This document shows, piece after piece, positions 10,150 to 20,482 of a stretch of DNA of 64,000 nucleotides. The stretch is from NCBI GenBank assembly GCA_902702965.1, contig CACRXP010000653.1, positions 137,515 through 201,514 of the forward strand, in the 5' to 3' direction. The translations under genes were made by a program, and so were the position numbers. Source of the DNA: Spirometra erinaceieuropaei. Its lineage: Eukaryota > Platyhelminthes > Cestoda > Diphyllobothriidea > Diphyllobothriidae. A model generated the notes under the pieces. That model did no database searches. It was not told the DNA's origin and was given only the letters and a program-made list of their open reading frames with translations. Numbering within the stretch: the stretch's first letter is position 1; each line of letters opens with the position of its first letter.

Positions 10150-10630
10150 CAACGGAGGAACGATCTGTCTGATTCTACGATAGCAGTGACTTGATTGTAG
10201 AGGATGGCAAAATCTGTGGGGCAGCTGATGAGCCCGACAGTAGATTGGCTTTTAATCGCGTGCTGACATTATCCAGCGGTCAGTACATCTGTCCCAGCAA
10301 ACCCCCTTTACCAGATCGTTACGCTGAGACTCTGGCTTCAAGCAATTCTCGACTTGCCTTGCTTCCGCAATGGGCAATTGTCGTCCAGGCTGGGGGTGTA
10401 GGTAGTTACTTATGCTAATTCACCCCTCCGTTGTACAGCCAGAATATGCTCGTGTAAGCGCAATCCAAGCCTGCGTCCAGCTCGACCTGTATAATTACAA
10501 GAGCAGTTTATGCACGGGATATGGTCTGCTTTCAGAACAGAATACGGCCGGGCCACGATCCAGGCCCCACGCGGGCGGTCGTGTATGGCGAGGAGCAAAT
10601 GATGATCGGGACATAGTGCCAACAAGGACA
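10150..10630 (-). pseudogene. PLE GIY-YIG remnant
   Basis: The minus strand reads ADHIPCINCSCNYTGRAGRR, LGLRLHEHILAVQRRGELA, and further on ASRELLEARVSA. These are the PCxxCxCxYTG core, the LHEH helix and the RELLE C-terminal motif of PLE endonucleases. Stops and shifts interrupt it. It ends about 260 bp before FB3. Confidence 0.7.
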
Positions 10631-10893
10631 GTGTTTGCCGCAGGTGTTGTTTTCTGCTAATTTGTTCTCATCAGCCCGACATATCTCAAAACCAGATCAG
10701 AAAGACCTAAAATCCTGACTCCAGATTTCAGGGTTGTAGACACCGGGGCTCCACTGGCGTGGCTTTCGACACAATAACCAACTGGAGCCCAAATGAAATC
10801 TTACCCCCTTCAGGCCTTGGTTATGGCTGACTGGCATGAGACATATAAACCGGACATGGTTATCTCATTAGCCACCGTTCCTTACAGTACATT

Positions 10894-11848
10894 AGGTAGG
10901 CTAACTCATGAAGTGTTAACTGAAATTCCGAAATGAGTTTTCGTTTCCAAAAGATTAATTAAATAGAGTTACAAAATTAATCATTTTTCAGCATAATTAT
11001 ATAATAACCGAGTTATCTCAGGATGCCGGCTTTCAAACGAACTTCTATTCGTGTCCATGCAGAAACCACACGCCGTAAAAAAAATGACTACTTGAGTAGC
11101 ATGCATTTTTCTCAGTGATTTTCGGTGCCCTTAAAAATTCAATTCTATTTCATGGACATCATGCATAAAAAGATTCATTCTTTTACTCATTCAGTAGAAA
11201 ACTACGTCTTCTTCCAGTTTTATACTCGAAGAAAGGGTATAATTCCGTTTTAAAAAAGTTTCTAATTACGAGATTTTTTAATACCGTGAAAGTGATGTTC
11301 ATAAAACGTCATGTCTTTGCATTTACCAATGTGGCTTGTAAAGTTAACAGCATGGATCAAATCCACTGCTTAATTTTATGAACCCTATATGGCCCCCCTT
11401 TATTACCGTAGAGGAATGTGTGGTTTTCCGTTCGCGGAAAGTATACGGCTTGTAGTTTGGAAACCCTGAGTGCAAGTGTAACGGTAGAGAGGGTTTAAAA
11501 TTATTCATGAATTCGAAAATTTTTCGAAAACCGAATTTTACCCTCCCTTCGAGTATGAAATTGGATGAAGATGTAATTTTCTAGCGAATGAACAAAAGAA
11601 TGAATATGTCTATGCATGTTTTCCATGAAATATAGTTGAATTTTAAGGGCGTCGACAGTCAATGAGAAAAATGCATGCTACTTAAGTATTCTTTTTCCAC
11701 AGAGCATAGTTTTCGCATGCAGCCGAAAAGAAGTTCATTCGAAAGCCGGCATCCTGTGGCAACTGAAATATTATAGAATTATGTTGCCTGATAATTAGTT
11801 TTACTACCCTTATTTCTTAATCTTTTCGAAGCTAAAACGCATTTCGGA
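10894..11848. mobile_element. Foldback element FB3, right tip missing
   Basis: The left end AGGTAGGCTAACTCATGAAG matches the other copies. Left and right arms are complementary (GGATGCCGGCTTTCAAACGA near 11020 against TTCGAAAGCCGGCATCC near 11735-11755). The right arm ends at AAAACGCATTTCGGA (about 11848), some 40 bp short of a complete terminus. There it meets a retroelement fragment on the plus strand. Confidence 0.8.
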
Positions 11849-12380
11849 GAGGTCGCTATGGGCGTTCGCCGCTGCAAGGGCATCCTAAAGAATTATTTGA
11901 ACCCTAAAGCCTGGGAACACCTAGTGCGGAGCCGATCTATCTGGAAAGAAGTAGTGAGCACTGGAGCAGTAATATATGAAGCCAACAGGATGGCCGCTGC
12001 CGCAGCCAGAAGAGCGGCTCTCAAGCGTCCCTGATCCACGACGCCCGCCCATCGTGTCCACCTTGTCAGTGAGCACTCCACGCACGAATCTGTCTCCTCG
12101 GACGTCTTTGGATTCAATGCAGCAACAGCCCAACAGCTTCACCTGCTGCCTCCGCGACTGTCTCCGTTGTCACCCCCTGTCCTCGGAGACGACCTCCGCC
12201 GACCGCCAATGATCACACTTCCGATGCCCCGCGGCCGTCGATCACCGCCACCTCCCTTATCCCTGCAACAACCCCTGCGACGAGGTCGATAACTACCAGC
12301 TCTCCCAACAGCCGCCACCCGCGAGAAAACCCCCAACGGCTCGTCGACCACCACCCTTATTATCATCGCCGCCGTCTAGT
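11849..12380 (+). pseudogene. Fragment of a retroelement-associated C-terminal ORF
   Basis: The plus strand, with frame changes, reads RSIWKEVVSTGAVIYEANRM then AAAAARRAALKR. After a stop it has a C-x-x-C...GRLWIQC segment and a long Thr/Ser/Pro-rich tract. I recall this order (W..LV.TGAAIYEANR, a zinc-finger-like CPxCxRxFRxxIGLVGHLRxxC, then a TTPT-rich tail) from tapeworm retroelement-derived proteins. That recollection was not checked against a database. The FB3 arm ends exactly where it begins. Confidence 0.4.
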
Positions 12381-12799
12381 TCATGAAACGTGATGACGAG
12401 GGTCTGATGATCATTTCGAGGCTCCTAAAACCTTGTCTCTAGGGGAAAAAAAGGAATATAACACACCGAAACCATTTGGTTACTGTTCTGCATTTTCAAA
12501 CTTATGCGGGAGTTCATCGTTGGAGATAAAGACGACAACAGGAGAAGCGACAGTCATAAGGGATACCGGTCAACCAGGTATCAGTGCCGTCGGCCTTGAA
12601 ACAACTGTGCAGGGCTCCATATTACCGACGCCAGGTCGGTATGTTGGTCGACTGAATTTTCATCCGAGGTCCAGTCTTCAACTAATTCTCAACTTGTCTT
12701 GCTTCCGCCGTGGACGACCATCTTGGTGACCGCGAAATCAAATTCTTGACCTCTCTCGAAGGAGTAGCTAGTCAATTGTGAAAATTCCCTACCTCGTCA
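12381..12799. other. No gene recognised
   Basis: A few open frames occur, but none has a recognisable domain. The segment near 12580-12720 (CCAGGTCGGTATGTTGGTCGACTGAATTTTC) resembles 7400-7445, so it is probably more decayed PLE 3' sequence. Confidence 0.4.
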
Positions 12800-13340
12800 T
12801 ATAGCCAGCGTATGCTTGTGTATGCGCTATCCGAGCTTGCCTTCACAAACGAACAGCCTTCAAACGGATCAAGACTTACCGCAGCAACCCGGGAGAAGAA
12901 AACACATGAGGCCCAACAGCCCGTGGCCAATTTCTGTGGAATGGTTATGTGAAGGCGTTTATAAGATCACGCTTACGTGTCCTCACTGGGCACCAAAACA
13001 GAAATACCACCAAGGATATAGCATGCTCTATCCTACATTACGAACGTTTCAGAAGTTTTCGAACACAATGTCGCGGAACCAGTTGTTTAAGTCGTACACC
13101 GACCCGAGGCTGCCATGCGCATCATGGTCAAGAAAATTGAGGAACGATCAAATTCCGGTGAGCAGCCAGACGTACTTTATTGTGTCCCGTGTATAAACTG
13201 CCCTTGTAATTACACAGGTCAAACTGAACGCATGCTCAGAGCGGGCATACAGGAGCAGACACTAGCTGTGTGGTGGGGTGACGAATTAGCAAAACAGACT
13301 GTCAGCACGTTTGAACGTCCAAATCCGCAGCCACCATAAT
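12800..13340 (+). pseudogene. PLE linker and GIY-YIG remnant (plus strand)
   Basis: The frame 13115-13339 reads MRIMVKKIEERSNSGEQPDV, LYCVPCINCPCNYTGQTERM and LRAGIQEQTLAVWWGDELAK. This is an endonuclease start with PCxxCPCxYTGQTER intact. Upstream frames give the linker (ILHYERFRSF...) only with shifts. The helix EH is degraded to EQ. Opposite in orientation to the copies at 7-10 kb. Confidence 0.75.
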
Positions 13341-14090
13341 AATCACCCACGCCGGAGGCAAGACAAGTTGAGAAATACTTGGATGAAAACCCAGTCGATC
13401 GACGTACCCATCTCCCCTACGTGCAGAGCCCTGTTCACTCACCTCTAGCACTGGTTTTCTGATTGATAATTTGTTAATAGTCTCTGTAACTGTCGCTTGT
13501 TCTGTTGCTGATGCCGTCTCTGACGATGGACTCCTGCACGAGCTTGAAAGCTCGGAATAACAAACGAATGGTCCCTATGATCTACCTGTCCTCTTCGTCC
13601 TTAATCACTCGGAATTCGATCTTTCGCCCACATCTGTGAATTCAGCACGGTTACGAGCTGTACGTGACTCACATTAAAGCTCATCATATTTTTACATAAA
13701 GTCACCTTCTCAGCTCAATGACGGTTGCCTAGAGCTCCGGTTCATGAAAACAATCGAGTTCTCAGGCGCGAACGCACCTTTAGAGGGAAGGGAGGTTAGT
13801 GAGCTACCAATAAACACTGTCGTTCGCCTTTTCCCACATCGGTGCGTCGTTCTTACAGAGGTTGGATTTATCCTTCAGTTCATTCTACAGGGTCTGTCTG
13901 TTAACTCTTTCGGGAGCCTTTCCGTTGCGCGTACCGCTAAACCCCAGTAGCAATGCATTTGGCCATTGGTGGGGAGGCGGGGGGCGCAAACACGGGGCCG
14001 CCCGAATACAGACCCCTCGTGCTAGAGATGATTCCGCGCTAAATTCTGGGGGTGGAGGGCTAGGGCCATGATTAGTGCTAGGGTTCGGGT
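13341..14090. other. No gene recognised; includes weak TTAGGG-like text
   Basis: No coding signature was found. Near 14060-14105 there are scattered TAGGGTT and GTTAGG words, but no regular telomere-type array. Confidence 0.45.
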
Positions 14091-14096
14091 TATAGT

Positions 14097-14205
14097 TAGG
14101 AGAGCCAGATTTACGGGAGCTAGTGTTAGGACACGATAGTAGGTGCCTCCGTAGAATTTAGCGCAGGTCGACCTCTTTTATGGGGATCCATATGACAACG
14201 CCTGA
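14097..14205 (+). repeat. 110-bp repeat, copy 1
   Basis: TTAGGAGAGCCAGATTTACG through GGGGATCCATATG matches 15518-15625 at roughly 85 percent by eye and in the same orientation. In the second copy it forms the end of the RT fragment. It may be the 3' end of a non-autonomous element. Confidence 0.7.
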
Positions 14206-14214
14206 CTTGCTGTC

Positions 14215-14600
14215 TGTAAAAGATGATGCCAAAGACCTATCTCAGAAGCCCCTATAATGGCATACAGTACTCTTTGGACGCAGAGCTTCCATAAAACAGC
14301 AGTTGCAGCGACAATGGACTTCTTCTTCTGCGAACCTGCGCCGAACACCGCCGCCTGCTGACCGAACCTTCTTCCGCCCTCCGATGGAGAAGAAGGTCAC
14401 TCGGATACACCCGCAACCTCGGCGCTGACGACTGCTAGACTATGTTCTCGTCCGGAGGCGAGATCAGAGTGACGTGCTGGTTACCAAGGCGATCTGCGAC
14501 GCCAATGGCCGGAAGGGACATTGGTGTCTTCAGACGCGCACGTCGCCAGCATCAGGACTGGTTCAACCTCAGCGACGCAGCTATCAACAACTTTGGCCGA
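14215..14600 (+). pseudogene. Non-LTR endonuclease fragment (element X, copy 1)
   Basis: This 0.37-kb stretch recurs inverted at 28545-28910. On the plus strand one frame reads RRWRPLD-like text, then LRRQWPEGHWCLQTRTSPAS. In the other copy the same region gives RIHPQLRRWRPLDYFLVRRL and NVLVTKAACKANGWKGHW, the C-terminal part of an APE-type endonuclease (LDYVLVRRR...VLVTKA...GADGWTDHRL). The final DHRL catalytic segment is not preserved. Confidence 0.6.
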
Positions 14601-15583
14601 AGTGACCACAGCGTTCTCGTTTGGGAGTAGTCATTTTTCTGTACCCAAAATTCGAGCTGCTGAGGAAAGAAATGTATGGAAAGGGGATTATCCCCGAATG
14701 AAAAATCTGCTACAGAAGGTGAACTGCAATGCAGCACAAGGACCTGGCACAGAAGGCGATTGGCTCGTCTTCAAGGACGTAATGCAGCACTTGGTAGAGA
14801 GCTGTTGCCCACTTAAAAGAAAACCGCACACTTCCCGACCACAGTGGGCGACGTCAGATATGAAGAAGAACCTTAAATTGAAAAGGAGGCTTTGGAAAAA
14901 GTACGCCGGATGTCAGCAACCAGAGCATTTCGCTGAATTCAAAAACTGAGAAATGTATGTCGGAATCTGTCGAGGGAACGGGCAGAATTTGAGTTAAAAA
15001 TTCTAAAAAAATATCCCGCAAAATTCCAAAAAAAATCTTGAGATACGTGAAAAAAGCGAAACGCAACCGGGACTGCATTCCCTGCCTAAAAGACCGCCAG
15101 GGAAATACGTTATCTGACAACTCAGATAAGGCGAACCTGTTGTCCGGTTTCTTCACGTCTGTGTATACCGAGGAGCCGGCTTTTGATGGAGGACTTTACC
15201 CCCCAATCGTAAAATCAAGAAATACAATTAGCACGGTGGCCTTCACAATAGACACGGTAAAGAAAACTTTGAGGCAACTACAGCCCACTGGATCCCCTGG
15301 TCCGGACAGCGTGCTCGTAAAAGTCCCGAATGAACTCTCAGACCAACTAGCTTCTCCGTTATCCAGGATCTTCAGAACTTCGATGGAGACCGGGGCTCTG
15401 CCTACCTACTGGAAGCAAGCAAATATCAGCCACATATATAAAGGTGGCGAGAGAACAACCTCAAATAGTTTCAGACCAGTAAGTCTCACAAGTATCTGTT
15501 GCAAGGTGATGGAAAAGGTAGGAGAGTCAGAGCTACGGGAGTTAGTGTCAGGACACACGAGTAGCTGCCTCTGCAGAATTTAG
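14594..15583 (+). pseudogene. CR1-like non-LTR retrotransposon fragment (end of EN, start of RT)
   Basis: FGRSDHSVLVWE (14594-14630) is the terminal SDH motif of an APE endonuclease. Next come YPRMKNLLQKVNCNA, RPQWATSDMKKNLKLKRRLW and, after a stop and shift near 14950-15038, KKAKRNRDCIPCLKDRQGNT. The RT core follows with SDKANLLSGFFTSVYTEEP, SPGPDSVLVKVPNELSDQLA, WKQANISHIYKGG and FRPVSLTSICCKVMEK. It stops before the catalytic YADD region, being cut by the 110-bp repeat at about 15518. The start is fused to element X sequence, so this is a chimera of two retrotransposon types. Confidence 0.75.
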
Positions 15584-15625
15584 CACAAGGCGACCTTTTT
15601 TACGAGGATCCATATGCCCGTGTCC
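15518..15625 (+). repeat. 110-bp repeat, copy 2
   Basis: Second copy of the repeat at 14097-14205. It begins inside the reading frame of the CR1-like RT (at the residues after MEKVG) and replaces the expected RT continuation. Confidence 0.7.
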
Positions 15626-15805
15626 GGCCCTCATTTTTTTGCCCGAATTTGTCGATTACTTCGCCAGTTCCCTTTCACTCACCATGGCACTGCCCCGACA
15701 CCTCGCACGCCGAACTAGAAAGCGTTGGGGGTCAACGAACGAATTCGACCCTCCTCAGAGGATCCGTAGAACTATGTTTTTGGACTATTCTTGAAACTGG
15801 CAAGC

Positions 15806-15923
15806 CTTGAAGAAGAAGAAGACACGATCGCCGGGACAAGAGCTTTATGAACCTGACGTTTCGGATTCCTGCTCGAATCCATCATCAGAGACAAAAGGGG
15901 ACGATCGTGTCTTCTTCTTCAAG
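15806..15923 (-). mobile_element. Small hammerhead-containing unit with inverted ends
   Basis: The ends CTTGAAGAAGAAG...ACACGATCG (15806-15830) and 15902-15923 are inverted complements, differing by one GAA triplet. Between them, on the minus strand, 15852-15893 reads CTGATGA, one T, a 6-bp hairpin GGATTC/GAATCC, then GAAACGTCAGG, which is a hammerhead-like core. The unit resembles the insertion at 49030-49182. See the ribozyme entry. Confidence 0.65.
15852..15893 (-). ncRNA. Hammerhead-ribozyme-like motif (best preserved copy)
   Basis: The minus strand shows the conserved CUGAUGA, stem II (GGAUUC, loop GAGCAG, GAAUCC) and GAAAC. The self-complementary ACGU then provides a minimal stem III, with the expected cleavage position after GUC. 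The flanks GUCU and AGG can pair as a short stem I. There is one extra base between CUGAUGA and stem II compared with the textbook core. Hammerheads with tiny stem III that act as dimers are known in the terminal repeats of Penelope-like elements. The residues are visible; the ribozyme activity is inferred. Confidence 0.55.
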
Positions 15924-17060
15924 ACTGCTTCCTGGGACTCGTCTCTTCGCTCCTCTTCTTGTTAATCGGCGCTCACAAAAGTTCAGCTGCTTAACGAGAC
16001 GTCAGCTGCTCTTGTTGAGACACAAGTACCCGGCAGTCTCTTCTGGCTGAAACCAGGCCCACAGAGGCTCATTTGTTCGGAGAGCACATGCTCTGTGCCG
16101 CGGGGTGTACTCACCTTTCGGCTGACCCCCACGTGACCCATCTGATTGTTATTCATTGGCCCTCCCCCTGCTGCCGTGGTGACAGATTTACATTTTCGAA
16201 AGTGATTAATGCTTGTCCAGGGGGGGGGGCGCCTAGGCCTATTTCGCGTACACACACACACACAATGTGTGAATTAGTTTGGTTTTAGAAATAAACTTGT
16301 TTATGCTGGGGTCAGCGGGGTCTACCCGCGCTCAATTATATAAAGCTGTGAAGTTTAAAGTGCGGATGCTGCCTGACGGTTGCTGGAGCCGGTAAGTGAC
16401 TTTTCAATTCTCAGAACTTTTCACACCATAACTGGACTAAGAGGTTCACATTTTGCATCACGATCACCTAATCACTTCGTAAAAACCAGCTTATGATTGC
16501 TCGTAGTGCATTTTGAATAGTTGCTTCAGGGAAATCGATTCGTTCACGGAAACACCCAATTCGGAGTGATGGACGAGGCTTCAACCTCATCCCCAAAGAA
16601 TCAAAGTTCAGCACTGTAACTGTCCAGCTAATCAAAATCGGTTTCCAGATCCCTAGGACATGAAAGCGGTCAGTTACCTGGGGTTTAGTGACCACATGGC
16701 ATATAAGCATCCCATTCACAACTGCCAAAGCAAAAGACCATAGATATATTGTCTGAGCTTCCGATGCTCCGTCTAGTCTTCAAATCGCTCCTCATCTGGA
16801 GGTATCATGACCGCTGATGAAAACTGATAAGTGGAAAAAACATAGATCATTGTCTGGACTTATTCGATACAGGTTTTTTCAATAATGAAATTTTGGTAGT
16901 ATCCCGTTCGATGTGATCGTCATGGCTCAAGTTACGCCAGAAGAAATAACATCACTTTCCACGTAAATTTGCAATTGACTATCCGATTGACACAGTGACT
17001 AAACAGTTCATTTTTAACCCACATACTTTTCTTACATATTTACAGCGTTTTTTTGTTTTT
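15924..17060. other. No gene recognised; G10 run and CA microsatellite
   Basis: A G run lies at 16220-16229 and an (AC)n run at 16250-16264. The frame at 16468-16728 (minus, 86 codons) has no family I recognise. A strong donor-like site (CG/GTAAGT at about 16401) precedes the possible exon at 17087. Confidence 0.4.
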
Positions 17061-17086
17061 TGACCGTTTCCCGTCTGTTTTTGCAG

Positions 17087-17173
17087 GAGGTGGCCACCAT
17101 CTCTTCAGGTGATGAGGAAATGGAACTTGGCCTATGTTCAGGCCCTCTTTGTGAAGATGCATAATGACCTGTA
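17087..17173 (+). CDS. Possible terminal exon of an unknown gene
   Basis: A long pyrimidine tract ending TTTTTGCAG (to 17086) precedes GAGGTGGCCACCATCTCTTC. Two short open frames follow: EVATISSGDEEMELGLCSG... ending at 17160, and, if joined to the donor near 16401, RRWPPSLQVMRKWNLAYVQA... ending at 17173. No upstream exon with homology is recognised. This may be a chance splice-site match. Confidence 0.2.
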
Positions 17174-17534
17174 AATAATACCCATTAGACCATAAGTGGT
17201 CGTTTCCAACTCCGTGTTTTCTAGTCTTTCATTGAAGGACCAAAACTTTTGAACATTAAAAACGATTAGCAACAGCTCACCGCGAAGCATCTACTTTATC
17301 TTTATCAAAATGAAAATCGGTCGCGTTCTTCGTTCCTGATAAGACGCCAAGGACATTCGGGTGTTCTCAGCGAAAACATTCACATTTAAACAGAAGTCTG
17401 GCTCAAGTAGCTTGTTAAGATGCACGGTTTCCTCCCCGTTTTCATATATTTGTTCGACTAACTGTGTAGAACTTAGTCACTTTGAGCTTTAAAAGGAGAC
17501 GAAGGCACGATCACTGTGACGGTAGATTTATTGG

Positions 17535-17576
17535 TTTTGGCTTCCCAACTCGAACTGGAGTTCACCATCAGAGACT
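17535..17576 (-). ncRNA. Degenerate hammerhead-like motif downstream of a PLE
   Basis: The minus strand reads CTGATGG, then a hairpin AACTC/GAGTT, then GGAAGCCAAAAC where GAAAC is expected. The order and spacing match the copy at 15852, but the core is damaged, so it is unlikely to cleave. Its position just after the PLE endonuclease remnant fits a PLE 3' terminal region. Confidence 0.35.
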
Positions 17577-17579
17577 GCT

Positions 17580-18892
17580 AGAATGCGGCAACGTGTGAAC
17601 ATTCATATCTTTGTGTCTTGAGGGGGGGACTACGTCCGTGGCTAGGTCTGGTTTGTGACGCCGTTTGTACTTCGCGACGATGTGAACTGCGCCACCTGGC
17701 TGCGTGGGCGGAGTGCGTGATAACACGCAAGCAATTCAATGTGTCTATTGATAATGTTAATGTCCACGCCTCCAACCGTTCTTGCCCCGTCTCGTTGCCG
17801 GCTCGCGCCAATATCCGCGTGTTGGCGAAGTCGAACTCACGGCGACTTGAGATAGTGGGTCGCCTCTTCGAACGGCCCGTTTGTGCTCAAGCATTCGTGA
17901 GCTGAGACGTCGTTCTGTTTGGCCTGTGTAGTGGCAAGGACAGTTTTGGCACGGGCTTTGATAGACTGCGCCCGACTGCTCACTTGCGTCCAGCCGATCC
18001 TTCATTTTCATGATCCTACTACGCATGGTAGCCGCCGGATTATGAAAGATGCCCGCGCCTAACTCTGCCGCAATGCGTTCTCTAGCCTCGGACAAATTCT
18101 TTATGTACGGTAGGGAGTGCCAAATTGTTAGTGTCTCTCTTCTGTTTGTCCGTCGTAGGTGAGTGCGTGTGCAGTGGATGATAAAACTATTTGGGTAACC
18201 GTTCTTTGTTAATTGGTCCATGAGATGCCGTAGTTCTTGCACCCTTCCTTCGGGCTCGCTACAGTACGTTTTTACCCGGTCGAAAAGCGCCCTCACACAG
18301 CCAATGGATGGTTGCTATGATAGTTGAGGACCTGGGTTGCATTGATCGCCTTTCTGTACACTGTAGTGCTGAGTTCACCGTCAGGTGTGCGCGTGACGAG
18401 CACGTCCAGGAAGGGTAGTTTCTCGGCCTCCTCGTTTTCTCTTGCAAACTGAATGTCGGGGAAGATGCTGTTAAGCAAGTCTTGAAAGCCCGATAGCTTG
18501 TCCTTTTCAATAATTACGAATGTATCGTCGACGTATCGGCGCCAAAACGCAGGTTTGTAGTGGCTGAAAGCAACCTTTTCCGCAACCTTTTCCGCAACCA
18601 GGCTGGATATTGGGGAACCCATGAGTGTTCGTTTGATTTGTTCGTATGTTCTGCCATCGAAGGTGAAAAAGGTTCGTTGGCAGAATGCAAAAAACTGCAT
18701 TAGATTCTGAATCTTTAGGGACCCTGTCGTTTCGTCGTACTTTTCTTCGAGGCTTTTGCGTAGCACGTCGCGCGTCAAGTCTGGTGGCAACTCTGAACTG
18801 AGATTGTAGTATGCTTTGATCGAGCTAGTCTTTGGCTTTACTCTACTGACAGTTCGGCCGTCGTTTCTGAAGATGTCCACCGTGTGCCCCAC
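17580..18892 (-). pseudogene. 5'-truncated PLE: RT end, linker and GIY-YIG
   Basis: Frame 18892-18293 holds the RT: NLMQFFAFCQRTFFTFDGRT, TLMGSPISSLVAEKVAEKVA, FWRRYVDDTFVIIEKDKL and LPFLDVLVTRTPDGELSTTV. A 12-base tandem duplication (EKVAEKVA) lies after the GSPxS motif. A one-base frame change near 18293 leads into frame 18296-17757, with the linker and AVYQSPCQNCPCHYTGQTER. A second change near 17810 leads into ARAGNETGQERLEAW, the C-terminal REFLE-like motif. The N-terminal half of the RT is absent. It stops near 18890, where a dispersed repeat begins. Catalytic YVDD is intact, so this is one of the younger remnants. Confidence 0.85.
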
Positions 18893-19110
18893 AGCAAGGT
18901 GAGAGCGGGGACGGTGACTTGCGCATGATTTAGTTTATAGTGAAGGTGGACTTTCGCAGCACCTACCGCACTCTCTCTTCCCCACTTCCCAATTGGACAT
19001 GGAGTCAAGCTAGTCAAGAAGACCAGATGCGTGGAAGGACGCAGGTGGCTGGCGCGGCCGGACCCGCACCTAGACGTGCCACCACACTCCCTGGTCCACA
19101 ACATTCACTT
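18860..19110 (+). repeat. Dispersed repeat R, copy 2
   Basis: This copy includes the extra segment GAAGGACGCAGGTGGCTGGC and CTCCCTGGTCCACAAC. It abuts the PLE RT remnant at about 18890. A related piece in the opposite orientation lies at 49340-49445. Confidence 0.6.
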
Positions 19111-19294
19111 GACCATGATTTTCTACCAACAACACCCCAGAAGGACGGGGGGGGTGACTGGGCAGCCACCTGTGCCAGGGAACTGCCCGTGCATACTAGT
19201 CTACAAGGGCCAAGGTTTGCTGACAGTGTCACAGCACAAGCCTTCAGACCACGTCCATTTCGGACTGGCGGCAGAGCTGAGTGGGAGATACAGT

Positions 19295-20083
19295 GCGTGA
19301 CCTATCTCATGAAATGTTGGCTGAAATTCTGAAATGCGTTCTCGATTATGAAGGATTACCTGGTCGCGGTTGTAATACTGACTAGCTTAAGGCATACTCT
19401 TAAAAAATTTTGGACTCGGCAGGATGTCGGCTTTTAAATGCACTTCTTTTCAATCTCCTGTAGAAAGCGTGCCGAAAAATTTGGATCCTGATCATTCGTT
19501 GCATTAGCGCTTAGTGATTACATTCTACAAGGTGCATGCGTTCCGCGTAAAGAAAATCTCATATTTTTCTATATCATTAAAGAGATATCATACAGGGTCC
19601 ATAAAATTTTGCAATGGATGCGGACCACGTTGTACATTTCATGAGGAGCAGTGGTAAACGGCCAGGTACGATGCTATGTGAATGGACATGTCGAGGTCTT
19701 AAAAAGTTTCATAATTAGAAACTTTTTAAAACCTAATTATACTCCTTCCTTAAGTATAAAATATAAAGAAGACGTGATTCTCTATTGATTGACTAAAAGA
19801 AAGCATATTTTTGTTTGTGGTTTCTATAAAATATATTGGAACTTCAAAGACCATCTAAAATCAATGGGAAAAATGCATACTACTTAAGTACTCATTTTTT
19901 ACCGAACACGCTTTCTACAGGAAATTGAATAGAAGTGCATTTAAAAGCCGACATCCTGCCGAGTCCAAAATTTTATAAGAGTATGCCTTAAGATAATCAG
20001 TATTACAACCGCGACCAAGTAATCCATCCTAATCGAAAACGCATTTCAGAATTTCAGCCAACATTTCCTGAGATAGGTCACGC
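19295..20083. mobile_element. Foldback element FB4 (789 bp, complete)
   Basis: The ends GCGTGACCTATCTCATGAAA and its inverted copy TGAGATAGGTCACGC flank a palindromic body. It is bracketed by ACAGT at 19290-19294 and 20084-20088, an exact 5-bp duplication. It is shorter and more diverged than FB1 but shares the internal words GGCAGGATGTCGGCTTTTAAA and CTTAAGTATAAAATATAAAG. Confidence 0.85.
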
Positions 20084-20440
20084 ACAGTAGTTACGTGTCG
20101 GATAGTCTCGCCAACCCATGCTGTATCAGTCTTTGTCTGAGGATGGCACTCTCAATCACTTCGAGAAAAACCTGAGTCTATCACCATCTGCATTCGGGCT
20201 GCGGCTCTGCTGATCTTAATTGATAATAGTCATATAATTTGTAAACGGTGCTCGCTAGCATTATCTTGTGAAGAAGGAAACGCACAAACTTCTTTTTTTT
20301 CTGGAACCGAAATGGTACCTGACGGTTGGGACGTTAGGCCTGAACCCTCCCAACTATGAGAAATATGGCTCCGAACCTCGGGCCTGCTCTGTCTGTGTTG
20401 GATCATGGAGATGCAATCATGGGAACAAGAAATGTATTGG

Positions 20441-20482
20441 CCTGACGTTTCGGATTCACACTCGAAACCATTATCAGAGACG
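20441..20482 (-). ncRNA. Decayed hammerhead-like motif, 3' of a PLE remnant
   Basis: The minus strand reads CTGATAA in place of CTGATGA, a weakened hairpin (GGTTTC/GAATCC), then GAAACGTCAGG. One core base and one stem pair are lost. The flanks match the 15.8-kb unit (CAATCATGGGAACAAGAAATG...). Confidence 0.45.

Noticed and set aside
14050..14140. Interstitial telomere repeats (also 21535-21640)
   Set aside because: Words such as TTAGGG and TAGGGTT occur, but not in a regular array; there are no two adjacent perfect units.
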